The position numbers and the translations under genes were made by a program. The notes below the pieces were generated by a model, which saw nothing but the letters and a program-made list of their open reading frames with translations, did no database searches and had not been told where the DNA came from. Below, in pieces: positions 32,837-40,889 of a DNA stretch of 46,820 nt. The stretch is from positions 1 through 46,820 of the forward strand of contig JAFDVJ010000007.1 in assembly GCA_018269075.1 (NCBI GenBank), given 5' to 3'. Every line of letters begins with the position of its first letter. Positions within the stretch are counted from its first letter, which is position 1. This DNA comes from Acidobacteriota bacterium (lineage in GTDB: Bacteria > Acidobacteriota > Blastocatellia > Pyrinomonadales > Pyrinomonadaceae).

Positions 32837-33604
32837 ATGAATAAGAATCCAATATATTTAATCGTTTGGCTGTTGTGTTTGGCGGGCGGTTTGGGCGCGC
32901 AGAACCTGCCGAAGCCGCGTGTCGAGCTCGGCCGGGCGCGCGTCGCGCCGAACCGCGAGCTGGTGTTGTCGATGGTCGATCCGGAAAAGCACCCGCGCGA
33001 CGCGGACGACGAGCTCTACACCTGCCCCGACCAGACGCGCGGCCATTATTACAGCGGCGTCGCGACGGTTTCGCTCATCGACGTCAGGACCAAGAAGACG
33101 ATCAACGAGATCGAGATCACGGGCGACGGCTTCAGCGACGGCAACGTGATCGATCTGCCGTACCTGATCAAGAAGGGTTATTACAACGTCCCGCGCGTCG
33201 ATAAAAACGGCGAGGGCAAGCCCGTTCTGATCAAGCTGCAGGATTACAACGGCGACGGCCGCGCGCAGGAATTCGCGCTCTTCGACGCGGTTGCCTGTAT
33301 GGGCCTCGAAACGACGCTGATCGGCTACAGCGCCCGTCAGGACAAAGTCGTCCAGTATCAGACCGAGCTCGCGACGAGCGACGGCACGTCGAAGGAATAC
33401 TGGGTCGATTACCTGTTCGGCCAGCGGCCGGTCAAACCCGGCGTCTGGAAATACCAGATCGACTACCGCGGCCGCGGCGGCGCGCTCGAAAAATACGAGA
33501 TCCGCTACGACCGGAAAAAAGAGATGTTCTACGGCACGCGGAAGAGTATTTTTGAAGAGGATAAAGAAGAGGATAAAACGGAAAGGAAACCGCCGAACAA
33601 GTGA
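32837..33604 (+). CDS. Exported protein of unknown function
   Basis: 255 residues from ATG 32837, with GGGGGA 7 nt upstream; the longer upstream frame reads through the heptamer repeat and is rejected. Signal peptide MNKNPIYLIVWLLCLAGGLG, cleavage near GAQ. The mature protein is beta-rich: SVSLIDVRTKKT-like strands, ITGDGFSDGNVIDLPYLIKK, and one calcium-loop-like segment DYNGDGRAQEFALFDAVACM, as in FG-GAP repeats. The C-terminus is charged (EEDKEEDKTERKPPNK). I do not recognise a family; it should act in the periplasm or outside the cell. Confidence 0.75.
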   Translation: MNKNPIYLIVWLLCLAGGLGAQNLPKPRVELGRARVAPNRELVLSMVDPEKHPRDADDELYTCPDQTRGHYYSGVATVSLIDVRTKKTINEIEITGDGFSDGNVIDLPYLIKKGYYNVPRVDKNGEGKPVLIKLQDYNGDGRAQEFALFDAVACMGLETTLIGYSARQDKVVQYQTELATSDGTSKEYWVDYLFGQRPVKPGVWKYQIDYRGRGGALEKYEIRYDRKKEMFYGTRKSIFEEDKEEDKTERKPPNK

Positions 33605-33620
33605 CTGGAACGGAAACCCG

Positions 33621-33640
33621 ACCGGTAGTTACCGGTTTTT
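33621..33640 (+). terminator. Short terminator before xisH
   Basis: Two copies of the palindrome ACCGGT (33621-33626 and 33631-33636) separated by AGTT form a 6-bp hairpin followed by four further T (33637-33640). It lies 17 nt after the stop codon of the exported protein and 13 nt before the xisH start. The stem is short, so termination may be partial. Confidence 0.5.
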
Positions 33641-33652
33641 AACGACAGATTT

Positions 33653-34072
33653 ATGGCGCAGCTCGACAAAATTCACAACGCCGTGAAAAACGCGCTCATC
33701 AAAGACGGCTGGACGATTACTTCGGATCCTTATCGAATCGAGTTCGAGGAATATCGGCTCTATGCCGATATGGCGGCCGAACGGCCGATCGCCGCCCGCA
33801 AAGGAAATGAGAAGATCGTCGTCGAAGTCAAGAGCTTTATCGGTCGATCGACGGTTACGGATTTTGAAAACGCGCTCGGTCAGTACCGTCTGTATCGTCG
33901 GCTCCTGCTCGTCACCGAGCCGGAAACCAAATTGTATCTCGCCGTCAGCGAGGCGACTTATTCTGATTTCTTTGTTTTGGAAGCGACACAATTTATCATA
34001 AGGACGGAAGAAGTTTCACTTTTTACGGTTAATCTGGAAAAAGAGGTTATCGAACGATGGATAAATCATTAA
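33653..34072 (+). CDS. xisH: XisH family protein (PD-(D/E)XK-like)
   Basis: 139 residues; strong match by eye to the cyanobacterial fdxN element excision controlling factor XisH. Family blocks: VKNALIKDGWTITSDPYRIE, IVVEVKSFIGRSTVTDFENA, LGQYRLYRRLLLVTEPETKL, YLAVSEATYSDFF and NLEKEVIERWIN. The segment LYADMAAERP...VVEVKSF carries the acidic and E-x-K residues of a PD-(D/E)XK nuclease fold, to which XisH has been assigned. In Anabaena XisH and XisI are needed with the recombinase XisF to excise the fdxN element; no recombinase is seen here, so the role must differ. Overlaps xisI by 16 bp. Probably acquired by horizontal transfer. Confidence 0.93.
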   Translation: MAQLDKIHNAVKNALIKDGWTITSDPYRIEFEEYRLYADMAAERPIAARKGNEKIVVEVKSFIGRSTVTDFENALGQYRLYRRLLLVTEPETKLYLAVSEATYSDFFVLEATQFIIRTEEVSLFTVNLEKEVIERWINH

Positions 34073-34398
34073 ATTACCGGGAAATCATCAAAAGCATTTT
34101 AAGCCGCTATCTCGAAATCGACCGTCAGAGCCCCGAGGAAGGCATCGAATATTATTTGTCCTGCGACGATACCAACGGGCATTACATCTGGGGCAGCATC
34201 GGTTGGTCGAAAGGCCGGCGCGCGCGTTACGTCCACGCGCATCTGCGCATCAAGAATGAAAAAATCTGGATCGAAACCGATTTGACCGAACACGGTCTCG
34301 CGAACGATCTTCTGGAAAACGGAGTCGCCAAAGAAGATATAGTTCTCGCTTTTCAAGAGCCATCGATGCGGCGCTTTAACGAATTTGCCGTCGCTTAA
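34057..34398 (+). CDS. xisI: XisI family protein
   Basis: 113 residues; partner of XisH. Typical blocks are YREIIKSILSRYLEID, HYIWGSIGWSKGRRARYVHA, HLRIKNEKIWIETDLTEHGL, ANDLLENGVAKEDIVLAFQE and the C-terminal PSMRRFNEFAVA. The start overlaps the end of xisH by 16 bp, which implies translational coupling and formation of a complex. The xisH-xisI pair without recombinase, sometimes in several copies, is common in cyanobacteria and filamentous bacteria; the biochemical function is not established. The 190-bp spacer downstream holds no gene that I can support. Confidence 0.93.
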   Translation: MDKSLNYREIIKSILSRYLEIDRQSPEEGIEYYLSCDDTNGHYIWGSIGWSKGRRARYVHAHLRIKNEKIWIETDLTEHGLANDLLENGVAKEDIVLAFQEPSMRRFNEFAVA

Positions 34399-34588
34399 TA
34401 ATTTCGGATTGCCGGACCGTTTATATTTTGGATTCTGAGAGTCGAATTTTGAAACCGAATAATAAAGCGTCTGAATAAAAAAGCACCGGGGCACAGGAGA
34501 ACAACTTTTCGCGCCGACTCGAAAAGTTCCTTTGAAAACGATGACGGCAGATAAATTTTTTTTTTCGATCCGGCCCTGATTTGGATTT

Positions 34589-35349
34589 ATGAGAAAATGC
34601 CTGACATTGCTGGTTCTTTTATTCGGTTTCAATTCGGTCGTCCGGGCCTGTTCCTTCAATGACTTCGTGCCTTTCGAATTCAATCCGACAGAATATGTTT
34701 TTTTGGCCGGATCATCGGCTACGGCGAAAAAATCGTAACGCCGGTCGAAGCGAACGGCCTGAAAAAGACATTCACGGGTTACGGCGTGCGGGTCAGCGTC
34801 GAAACGGCCGTCAATCTTCCGCAGACGGCCGCCGAGATCGAGGTTTTCAAAAATTTTCTGGGCGGCGGGGATTGCAGTCCGGAAGGCCTCGATCTGGAAA
34901 CATTGAAAAAGGATTTTCCGGTCGGGACTAAAGTCCGCGTCATCGGCCGCGAAAACCCGGAATTGCTCGGAAAAAGCAACGCATCCGTCCCGCGCATCCA
35001 GGTATCGCCCGGCAATCAGGGACAGCTTTTCGATAATGCCGGAAAAAGCGGCGCGCCGCTGACGACCGCCGAATCAGTTTACGATTACCGGCGGTCGCTC
35101 ACTCTTTACGGAACTAAATTCTCGATCGCCGAAAATTTCGTCTGGCTTTTCGAGATTCGCAAAGACCTGAAGCGGCTGACCGAAGCGAAAACACCGGCCG
35201 AAAGATTAGCCGTTCTCGAACGGCTGGCCTACGCCTACGACAATTATGAGGATTACGGAAATCTGCTCGACCGATATTTGCAGGACCGGAAACAGATCAA
35301 ACGATTGCTGTATTTAAAGAAGAATTGGGAAAAGAAACGATTTCTCTGA
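34589..35349 (+). pseudogene. Exported NTR-like protein broken by a frameshift in a T7 run
   Basis: From ATG 34589 the frame reads a signal peptide (MRKCLTLLVLLFGFNSVVRA) and then CSFNDFVPFEFNPTEYVF, and hits a stop about 35 bases after a run of seven T (34698-34704). Adding one T restores a continuous frame: EYVFFGRIIGYGEKIVTPVE, then KTFTGYGVRVSVETAVNL and on to the stop at 35349, about 253 residues in all. The pattern of an ACS start after the signal peptide followed by YVFFGRI resembles exported netrin-like (TIMP-like) domains, which use VFxGxV. The C-terminal half is helical (TPAERLAVLERLAYAYDNYE). This is either a real pseudogene, a phase-variable or slippage-dependent gene, or a sequencing error. 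The last 187 residues alone form an open frame from ATG 34786 but would lack a signal peptide. Confidence 0.75.
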
Positions 35350-35353
35350 ACAA

Positions 35354-36397
35354 ATGACCGACAAACTAGAAAATCAGGACAACCGCCAGGCCGGCGCTTT
35401 CGACGACGAGGCGCAGATGGAGCTTTCGCTGCGGCCGACGCGCCTCGGCGAATACATCGGCCAGCGCAAGATCAAGGACAATCTCCGCGTCTTTATGAAG
35501 GCCGCGCTCAAACGCCGCGAGGCGCTCGACCATATTCTGCTGTTCGGCCCGCCGGGCACGGGCAAAACTACTTTGAGTTCGATAGTCGCCAACGAAATGG
35601 GCGCGAGCCTCAAGTCGACGGCCGGGCCGATCATCGAAAAGGCGGGCGATCTGGCGGCGATCCTGACGAATCTCGAAGAGGGCGACGTGCTCTTTATCGA
35701 CGAGATTCACCGGATGAGCCCGGCGATCGAGGAAGTGCTCTACCCGGCGATGGAGGATTACAGCCTCGACATTATGATCGGTCAGGGAACGGCCGCGCGG
35801 TCGATCAAGCTCGACCTGCCGAAGTTCACGCTGATCGGCGCGACGACGCGGCCCGGTCTGATCACCGCGCCGCTGCGGGGCCGTTTCGGGATCGTCTTCC
35901 ATCTCGATTTCTACAACATCGACGATCTCCAGACGATCATCGAGCGCTCCGCCGGCATCCTCAACGTCGAGATCGAGCCGACCGGCGCGCGCGAGATCGC
36001 CAAGCGCTCGCGCGGGACCCCGCGCATCGCCAACCGTTTGCTGCGCCGCGTCCGCGATTACGCCGAGGTCGATTACGACGGCCGCGTCACCGAGGAAGTC
36101 GCCAAGGACGCGCTCAACCGGATGGAGGTCGACGTTTTCGGGCTCGACGAGATCGACCGCAAGCTGCTTTTGACGATCATCGAAAAATTCGACGGCGGCC
36201 CGGTCGGATTAGGCACGATCTCGGCCTCGATCCACGAGGAAAAAGACTCGATCGAGGAGATCATCGAGCCGTATCTGATCCAGATCGGATTTTTGAACCG
36301 GACGCCGCGCGGCCGGATGGTGACGCGGCTCGCCTACGAGCATTTCGGGCTCGACGCGCTTTTGAAGGTGACGAATTCGCCCGGTCTGTTCGATTAA
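35354..36397 (+). CDS. ruvB: Holliday junction DNA helicase RuvB
   Basis: 347 residues, AAA+ motor of branch migration. [20 protein letters not shown] near the N-terminus, Walker [21 protein letters not shown], Walker [21 protein letters not shown], sensor 1 [20 protein letters not shown] with the arginine finger, and sensor 2 [16 protein letters not shown]. The C-terminal winged helix is complete ([40 protein letters not shown]). It starts 4 nt after the frameshifted gene, so its translation might have been coupled to that gene. Normally ruvA and ruvB are adjacent; here four genes separate them. Confidence 0.98.
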   Translation: MTDKLENQDNRQAGAFDDEAQMELSLRPTRLGEYIGQRKIKDNLRVFMKAALKRREALDHILLFGPPGTGKTTLSSIVANEMGASLKSTAGPIIEKAGDLAAILTNLEEGDVLFIDEIHRMSPAIEEVLYPAMEDYSLDIMIGQGTAARSIKLDLPKFTLIGATTRPGLITAPLRGRFGIVFHLDFYNIDDLQTIIERSAGILNVEIEPTGAREIAKRSRGTPRIANRLLRRVRDYAEVDYDGRVTEEVAKDALNRMEVDVFGLDEIDRKLLLTIIEKFDGGPVGLGTISASIHEEKDSIEEIIEPYLIQIGFLNRTPRGRMVTRLAYEHFGLDALLKVTNSPGLFD

Positions 36398-36470
36398 TTA
36401 TTTTCGGGCCCGCGAAAAACGCGAAAGGACGCGAAAATTATTGACAAAAGCTTTGAAAACGGCGGCGCCT

Positions 36471-36575
36471 GTCGGAATAGTGAGCGTTAAATCCGCGAAA
36501 GTTTGTTTATTCGTCCGCGAAAAACACGAAAAACGCCAAATGGTTTAGTGTTTTTCGTGTTTTTCGTGGACGGAT
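36471..36575. repeat. Dispersed repeat copy 1 (GTCGGAATA...CCGCGA plus 9-mer hairpin)
   Basis: Begins GTCGGAATAGTGAGCGTTAA then ATCCGCGAAAG, and continues into CGCGAAAAA CACGAAAAA with the return arm GTGTTTTTCGTGTTTTTCGT. A second copy starts at 46737 with the same leading sequence apart from a few substitutions and ends at the window edge. The hairpin arms are built from 9-nt units (CACGAAAAA) rather than heptamers. Similar AAAACGCGAAAGG-type sequence lies just before it (36413-36440). The whole 280-bp spacer between ruvB and the hydrolase is made of repeats. Confidence 0.75.
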
Positions 36576-36640
36576 TAACAAGCGAACGCAATAAAATCGC
36601 CGCGTTTTCCGATAAGCGCTTTCGCCGGCAAAAATGTCAA

Positions 36641-36674
36641 AAAATCCGAAATCCGAAATCCGAAATCCGAAATC
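36641..36674. repeat. Heptamer array AAATCCG before the hydrolase gene
   Basis: Four AAATCCG units followed by AAATCGCC, ending 3 nt before ATG 36678. This is the reverse complement of the ATTTCGG family of 12445-12488, 18357-18391 and 32780-32806. As at mraY, the array takes the place where a Shine-Dalgarno would be expected. Confidence 0.8.
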
Positions 36675-36677
36675 GCC

Positions 36678-37463
36678 ATGAACCGCGTGATGTGGCTGCT
36701 CATCCTTATTCCGCTCTTCGTCTATCTCGGCCTCGGGCTGCTCGCCTGGCTGCTGGCCGACCGGTTGATCTTTCAGCCGCAGCCCGCGCTTTACCGCGAC
36801 GATCGAAGCGTCATCAAGATCGCGACGCCGTCGGGCGAAAAGATCTCGGCGAAGTTTTTTCCGGCCCCGGACGCCGAATACACGATCCTGTTCAGCCACG
36901 GCAACGCCGAGGACATCGGCGGCGCGGGCCCGTTTTTCGAGGAGCTGCGCCGGCAGGGCTTCAACGTGCTGGCCTACGATTACCGCGGCTACGGGACGAG
37001 CGACGGCGCGCCGTCCGAGAAAAACGCTTACGAGGACGCCGCCGCCGCTTACGATTATCTGGTCGATCAACTGAAAATCCCGCCCGCGAAGATCATCGTT
37101 TTCGGCCGCTCATTGGGCGGCGCGGTCGCGATCGATCTCGCGGCGCGCAAACCCTGCGCTGGCCTGATCGCGGAAAGCACGTTTCTCTCGGCGTTTCGCG
37201 TCCTGACGCGGTACCGCGTTTTCCCGTTCGACGAATTCGACAACCTCGGCAAACTCCCGTCCGTCAACTGCCCGGCGCTCTTCATCCACGGAAAAAAAGA
37301 CGAGGTGATTCCCTTTCGTCACGGCGAAAAGCTGTTCGAAGCGGCCCGCGCGCCGAAGTATTCGCGCTGGTTCGACGAGGCCGGCCACAACGACGTCGCC
37401 CTGACCGGCGGAAAGGACTATTTTCAAACGATCCGAGATTTTGTCGCGCAGCTGCCGAGGTAA
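36678..37463 (+). CDS. Membrane-anchored alpha/beta hydrolase (BEM46/ABHD17-like)
   Basis: 261 residues. An N-terminal hydrophobic helix (LILIPLFVYLGLGLLAWLLA) anchors it, typical of the BEM46-like family. The alpha/beta-hydrolase core follows: oxyanion HGN at 74-76 (LFSHGNAEDI), YDYRGYGTSDG at 100-110, nucleophile Ser145 in VFGRSLGGAVA, acid Asp208 in HGKKDEVIPF and His237 in DEAGHNDV, a complete catalytic triad. The substrate is unknown; it is probably a thioester or ester hydrolase at the membrane. It is preceded by repeat elements and convergent with the large minus-strand gene, with only 2 nt between the stops. Confidence 0.93.
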   Translation: MNRVMWLLILIPLFVYLGLGLLAWLLADRLIFQPQPALYRDDRSVIKIATPSGEKISAKFFPAPDAEYTILFSHGNAEDIGGAGPFFEELRRQGFNVLAYDYRGYGTSDGAPSEKNAYEDAAAAYDYLVDQLKIPPAKIIVFGRSLGGAVAIDLAARKPCAGLIAESTFLSAFRVLTRYRVFPFDEFDNLGKLPSVNCPALFIHGKKDEVIPFRHGEKLFEAARAPKYSRWFDEAGHNDVALTGGKDYFQTIRDFVAQLPR

Positions 37464-37465
37464 AC

Positions 37466-40400
37466 TTACGGAACGAAAGCCGCCGGCACGGGCCGATCGC
37501 CGGCGACGCCGAAGGTCGTGATCAGAATTCCGGCGGTCGTCCGCGAGACGTACCAGGTCGCGCCGGACGGCCGGAAAACCGCCGCATCGGTCTTCCCGTC
37601 GCCGTCGTAATCCCCCGCCGCCGGAACGTCGCCCGAAGCTCCGAACGGGAACGAGAAATACGACGAATCCTCGCTTCTCAAGACATACCAGAAGCCGCTC
37701 GACGGGCGGAAAAACGCGACGTCGGCCCGGCCGTCGCCGGTGAAATCTCCCGGCACCGGCCGATCCGTATCGAGTCCGAACCGCACCGCCGAAACCGTCG
37801 AGGTCGAGCTGTTCAGCCGCCACCATTCGCCGGCCGACGGGCGGAAAACGGCGATGTCCGCTTTCCCGTCGCCGTCGTAATCCGCCGGCACGGGTTTGTC
37901 GCCGGCGGCTCCGAAACGCTGGATGAGCGTGCCGTCGGTCGTTTTCGAGATATACCAGTTGCCCTCGGACGAACGAAAAACGCAGGGATCGGTCTTGTTG
38001 TCGCCGTCATAATCCGCCGGACAGGGCACGTCGCCGGTCGTCCCGAACGGAAACGAGAAATACGACGAATCCTCGCTTCTCAGGACATACCAGTAGCCGT
38101 TCGACGGCCGCCAGAACGCCAGATCCGTCTTTCCGTCGCCCGTAAAATCGCCGGGCACGAGCGTATCGGTCGAGGCCCCGAACTGCACCGCGGCGTTTCC
38201 GCCGGTCGAGCTCTTCAGATACCACCACTCGCCGGCCGAGGGACGAAAGATCGAGATGTCCGTTTTGCCGTCGCCGTCGAAATCGAAAGTTTTTCGATTC
38301 GAAGGATAGCGTTCGATCGTCCCGAGCGGCGTCAGGTCGCGGCCCTGCAGGCCGGCATAATCCGGCGCATAGCGCTGAACCCGGAAAACGGCGTTCATAA
38401 ACTGGTCCGTCCGGTTCGGGTCGGCCGGTATCGCGTCGCCCTGATTCAGCGGGCCGGACCCGATCACCGGATCGACGTACTTCCACACCACATCGCCCCC
38501 GCTCGTGACCTCGAAAAGCGTCCCCGAAACGCCCGAGCAGATCAGCGTGTTGCCGTTCGGCAGCCGCTCGGCCCCGGAAATCTCCGCCGAGTAGAAGGAA
38601 GTCGTCGGACTGCCGACATAAGTCCAGACGGGCGCGGTCGGGCCGAAGGCGGCGCCGGGCGCGAGGCTGTAATTGCCGGCTCCGTCGACCGGCGGCACGA
38701 TCTCGTCGACCGAGGAGTAGCCGCGGCCGATCCCGTTGTTGAAAATCAGAATATTGCCGGCGCCGGCGAGCCCGGTCCCGATCCAGTGGGTGTGATGCTG
38801 CTGATAAAGCATCCGGGTGGCGGCGGCGCCGCGGTCATACTGCTGCGGCTGGCCCCAGCGATAGAGAATATCGCCGCCCTTGTTGTAGCGGCCGCCGGTG
38901 TGGCCGGAAGCCTCCAGCGTCGTCGTCCCGTGATCGATCACGAACAGCTCGCTGTTGCCGCGGACGCTGATCATAATCTGATCGAGCCCGGCATTGTAGT
39001 CGATCCCGTTGACGTGATTCCAGAACTGCTGGATCCGGTTGCCGCCGATCCCGTTCGAATCGATCAGCTCCGGGTGATTGGCGACGACGCCGTAATTGTT
39101 CCGCGCCGAGCTGAAATCCTGGATCATATGGTCCCAGATATGCCATTCCCAGACGATCGTCCCGCCGTACGGCCGGATCGGCTGCACCTCGACCAGATAG
39201 TCCGGCAGCATATAGCCTTCGGCGGAAATGCTCGGATCGAGGATGCTCGGGTTGAAGCCGGCGGCGACGACCTCGGCGTAGGTTTTGACCTCCGAAGCGA
39301 GAACCAGGACGTTGCCGTTCGGCAGGACCTTGAAATCGTGGTGCGCGATGTAGGTCGGGCTGTAGTAATCGAACGCCCAGACGAGATTTCCGTCCCAGTC
39401 GAACTCCTCGATCCGGCCGCCTTCCCCGCCGCCGGTCGAAGGGCCGCCGTTCCTGACCGAGCTGGCGCGAATCAGATGCCCGTTTTCGAGAAGATACGAA
39501 GAGCGTCCCGGTTCGCCCGTTCCGATCCAGCGGTGAACGTACTGCCCGGCGTTGTTGAGCAGGTAGGTGTACCGGCTGTGGATCGGCGACATCAGCGTGT
39601 AGCCGGGCGACTCTTTGCCGGTGTTCTGGAGCAGGCCGACCGTCCGATTGATCTTGTCGGGCCGCATCAGGCGAAAACCGACCTGCAGCCAGGCCGAGTT
39701 GGGATTGCCGTCGGGCGAGCCGCCGAGCGACCACGACGGGTCGCGGTTGGAAACGCGGCTGTAGCCGTAGAACTGCTGCCCGCCGCCGTTCCACCACGTC
39801 CCGCCGCGCAGACCGCGCCACGCAACGCCGCCGTGATCGGCGAAGATATCGCCGCTCGCCGGGCCCGGAGGATCGGTCGTGACGTTGTTGTTGACGCAGT
39901 ACTGATAATAACCGGCCGCATACCAGTCGTTTACCCACTCCCAGACGTTGCCGGCCATATCGTAGAGGCCGAAGGCGTTCGAGCCGTCGCGGGTTTGATA
40001 GGTCGTCGCCGCATCGGGCCAGCTGTAATCGGCCTTTTGACGGAGCGAGCCGTTGTAAAAGCCGACCGGCGTGGTGCGCGGGTAATCGCCGTTCTCCCAC
40101 GGGTCGCCCGAACCCTGCCAGTTGGCGAGCCGCCCGTCGGCGTTGGTGTCGTTCCCCCACGGGAATTGATAGTACGGATTGGTCTTGCCGCCGCGGGCCG
40201 CGTATTCCCATTCGGCTTCGGTCGGCAGCCGGTAGCCGTTTTTCGTAAAATCGCAGGCGCCGGTCGTCAGATCGTAGGCGGGTGCATAGCCGTCGCGGAT
40301 GCTCAGCCAGTTCGCGTAGGCGATCGCCCCGAACCAGCGGACGCCCGTCAGCGGATGGAGCTCGCGCCCGGCGCGGACCGTAAAGGTATTGTTCGTATAA

Positions 40401-40840
40401 GAAATCGTCGCGAGGGGAACCGCCGTGGTCGTCTCGTAAAAGAGATTCGTTCCGCCGACGGCGTAGACCCCGCCGGTGCGGACCTCGATCAACCCGGCGC
40501 TCCGGGCCGCGTTGAGATAATCGGCGTATTCGCGGTTGGTCAGGAGCGTCGTCGACATAAACATCGGCGAGATGGTGACCGAATGGAGGGGAATCTCGTC
40601 GCTCGGATGGTCCGGATCGACGAAGCCGAAATGATCGCCCATCACGTAGGTGCCGCCGGGAATGCGCACATAGAGCGGCGTGAACGTGTCCGTCGCGCTC
40701 CGCGCCGCCGGGATCGGGGCGACGCCGGCCGTCACCGGCCGCTCGCCGGTCGCGCAAAAATAAACGAAGGCCGCCCCCGCCAGCAGTCCGCCGACGAGCA
40801 GCACGCGTTTCAAATCCTTGATTCTGAATGTCCTTTTCAT
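37466..40840 (-). CDS. Giant exported protein: FGE-like domain, arylsulfotransferase-like domain, six FG-GAP repeats
   Basis: 1124 residues from ATG 40840, with AAGGAG 8 nt upstream; an in-frame start at 40906 has none. An N-terminal membrane helix or signal (VLLVGGLLAGAAFVYFCA) is followed by a formylglycine-generating-enzyme (SUMF1) domain, about 50-380: IPGGTYVMGDHFG, YRLPTEAEWEYAARGG, FGLYDMAGNVWEWVNDWYA and RGLRGGTWWNGGG. The usual catalytic Cys pair is not evident. About 395-800 resembles arylsulfotransferase propellers (IEEFDWDGNLVWAFDYYSPT, HHDFKVLPNGNVLVLA, FWNHVNGIDYN, AERLPNGNTLICS). About 855-1120 are six 45-residue FG-GAP/VCBS repeats (DYDGDGKADIAVFRPSAGEW) in an ABCABC order. 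Follows the double-arylsulfotransferase gene after 49 nt. The combination of FGE and arylsulfotransferase folds suggests sulfate-ester or redox chemistry outside the cell, not proven. Confidence 0.85.
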   Translation of the reverse strand: MKRTFRIKDLKRVLLVGGLLAGAAFVYFCATGERPVTAGVAPIPAARSATDTFTPLYVRIPGGTYVMGDHFGFVDPDHPSDEIPLHSVTISPMFMSTTLLTNREYADYLNAARSAGLIEVRTGGVYAVGGTNLFYETTTAVPLATISYTNNTFTVRAGRELHPLTGVRWFGAIAYANWLSIRDGYAPAYDLTTGACDFTKNGYRLPTEAEWEYAARGGKTNPYYQFPWGNDTNADGRLANWQGSGDPWENGDYPRTTPVGFYNGSLRQKADYSWPDAATTYQTRDGSNAFGLYDMAGNVWEWVNDWYAAGYYQYCVNNNVTTDPPGPASGDIFADHGGVAWRGLRGGTWWNGGGQQFYGYSRVSNRDPSWSLGGSPDGNPNSAWLQVGFRLMRPDKINRTVGLLQNTGKESPGYTLMSPIHSRYTYLLNNAGQYVHRWIGTGEPGRSSYLLENGHLIRASSVRNGGPSTGGGEGGRIEEFDWDGNLVWAFDYYSPTYIAHHDFKVLPNGNVLVLASEVKTYAEVVAAGFNPSILDPSISAEGYMLPDYLVEVQPIRPYGGTIVWEWHIWDHMIQDFSSARNNYGVVANHPELIDSNGIGGNRIQQFWNHVNGIDYNAGLDQIMISVRGNSELFVIDHGTTTLEASGHTGGRYNKGGDILYRWGQPQQYDRGAAATRMLYQQHHTHWIGTGLAGAGNILIFNNGIGRGYSSVDEIVPPVDGAGNYSLAPGAAFGPTAPVWTYVGSPTTSFYSAEISGAERLPNGNTLICSGVSGTLFEVTSGGDVVWKYVDPVIGSGPLNQGDAIPADPNRTDQFMNAVFRVQRYAPDYAGLQGRDLTPLGTIERYPSNRKTFDFDGDGKTDISIFRPSAGEWWYLKSSTGGNAAVQFGASTDTLVPGDFTGDGKTDLAFWRPSNGYWYVLRSEDSSYFSFPFGTTGDVPCPADYDGDNKTDPCVFRSSEGNWYISKTTDGTLIQRFGAAGDKPVPADYDGDGKADIAVFRPSAGEWWRLNSSTSTVSAVRFGLDTDRPVPGDFTGDGRADVAFFRPSSGFWYVLRSEDSSYFSFPFGASGDVPAAGDYDGDGKTDAAVFRPSGATWYVSRTTAGILITTFGVAGDRPVPAAFVP

Positions 40841-40889
40841 CGTTTCATCTCCTTGTGCCGGCGTCCCGAAAAGCCGGCATTCCTGCCGT

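Noticed and set aside
34099..34683. 194-codon minus-strand ORF over xisI and the following spacer
   Set aside because: It overlaps a well-supported XisI gene, has no recognisable feature, and its N-terminal half lies in the spacer and over the start of the frameshifted gene.
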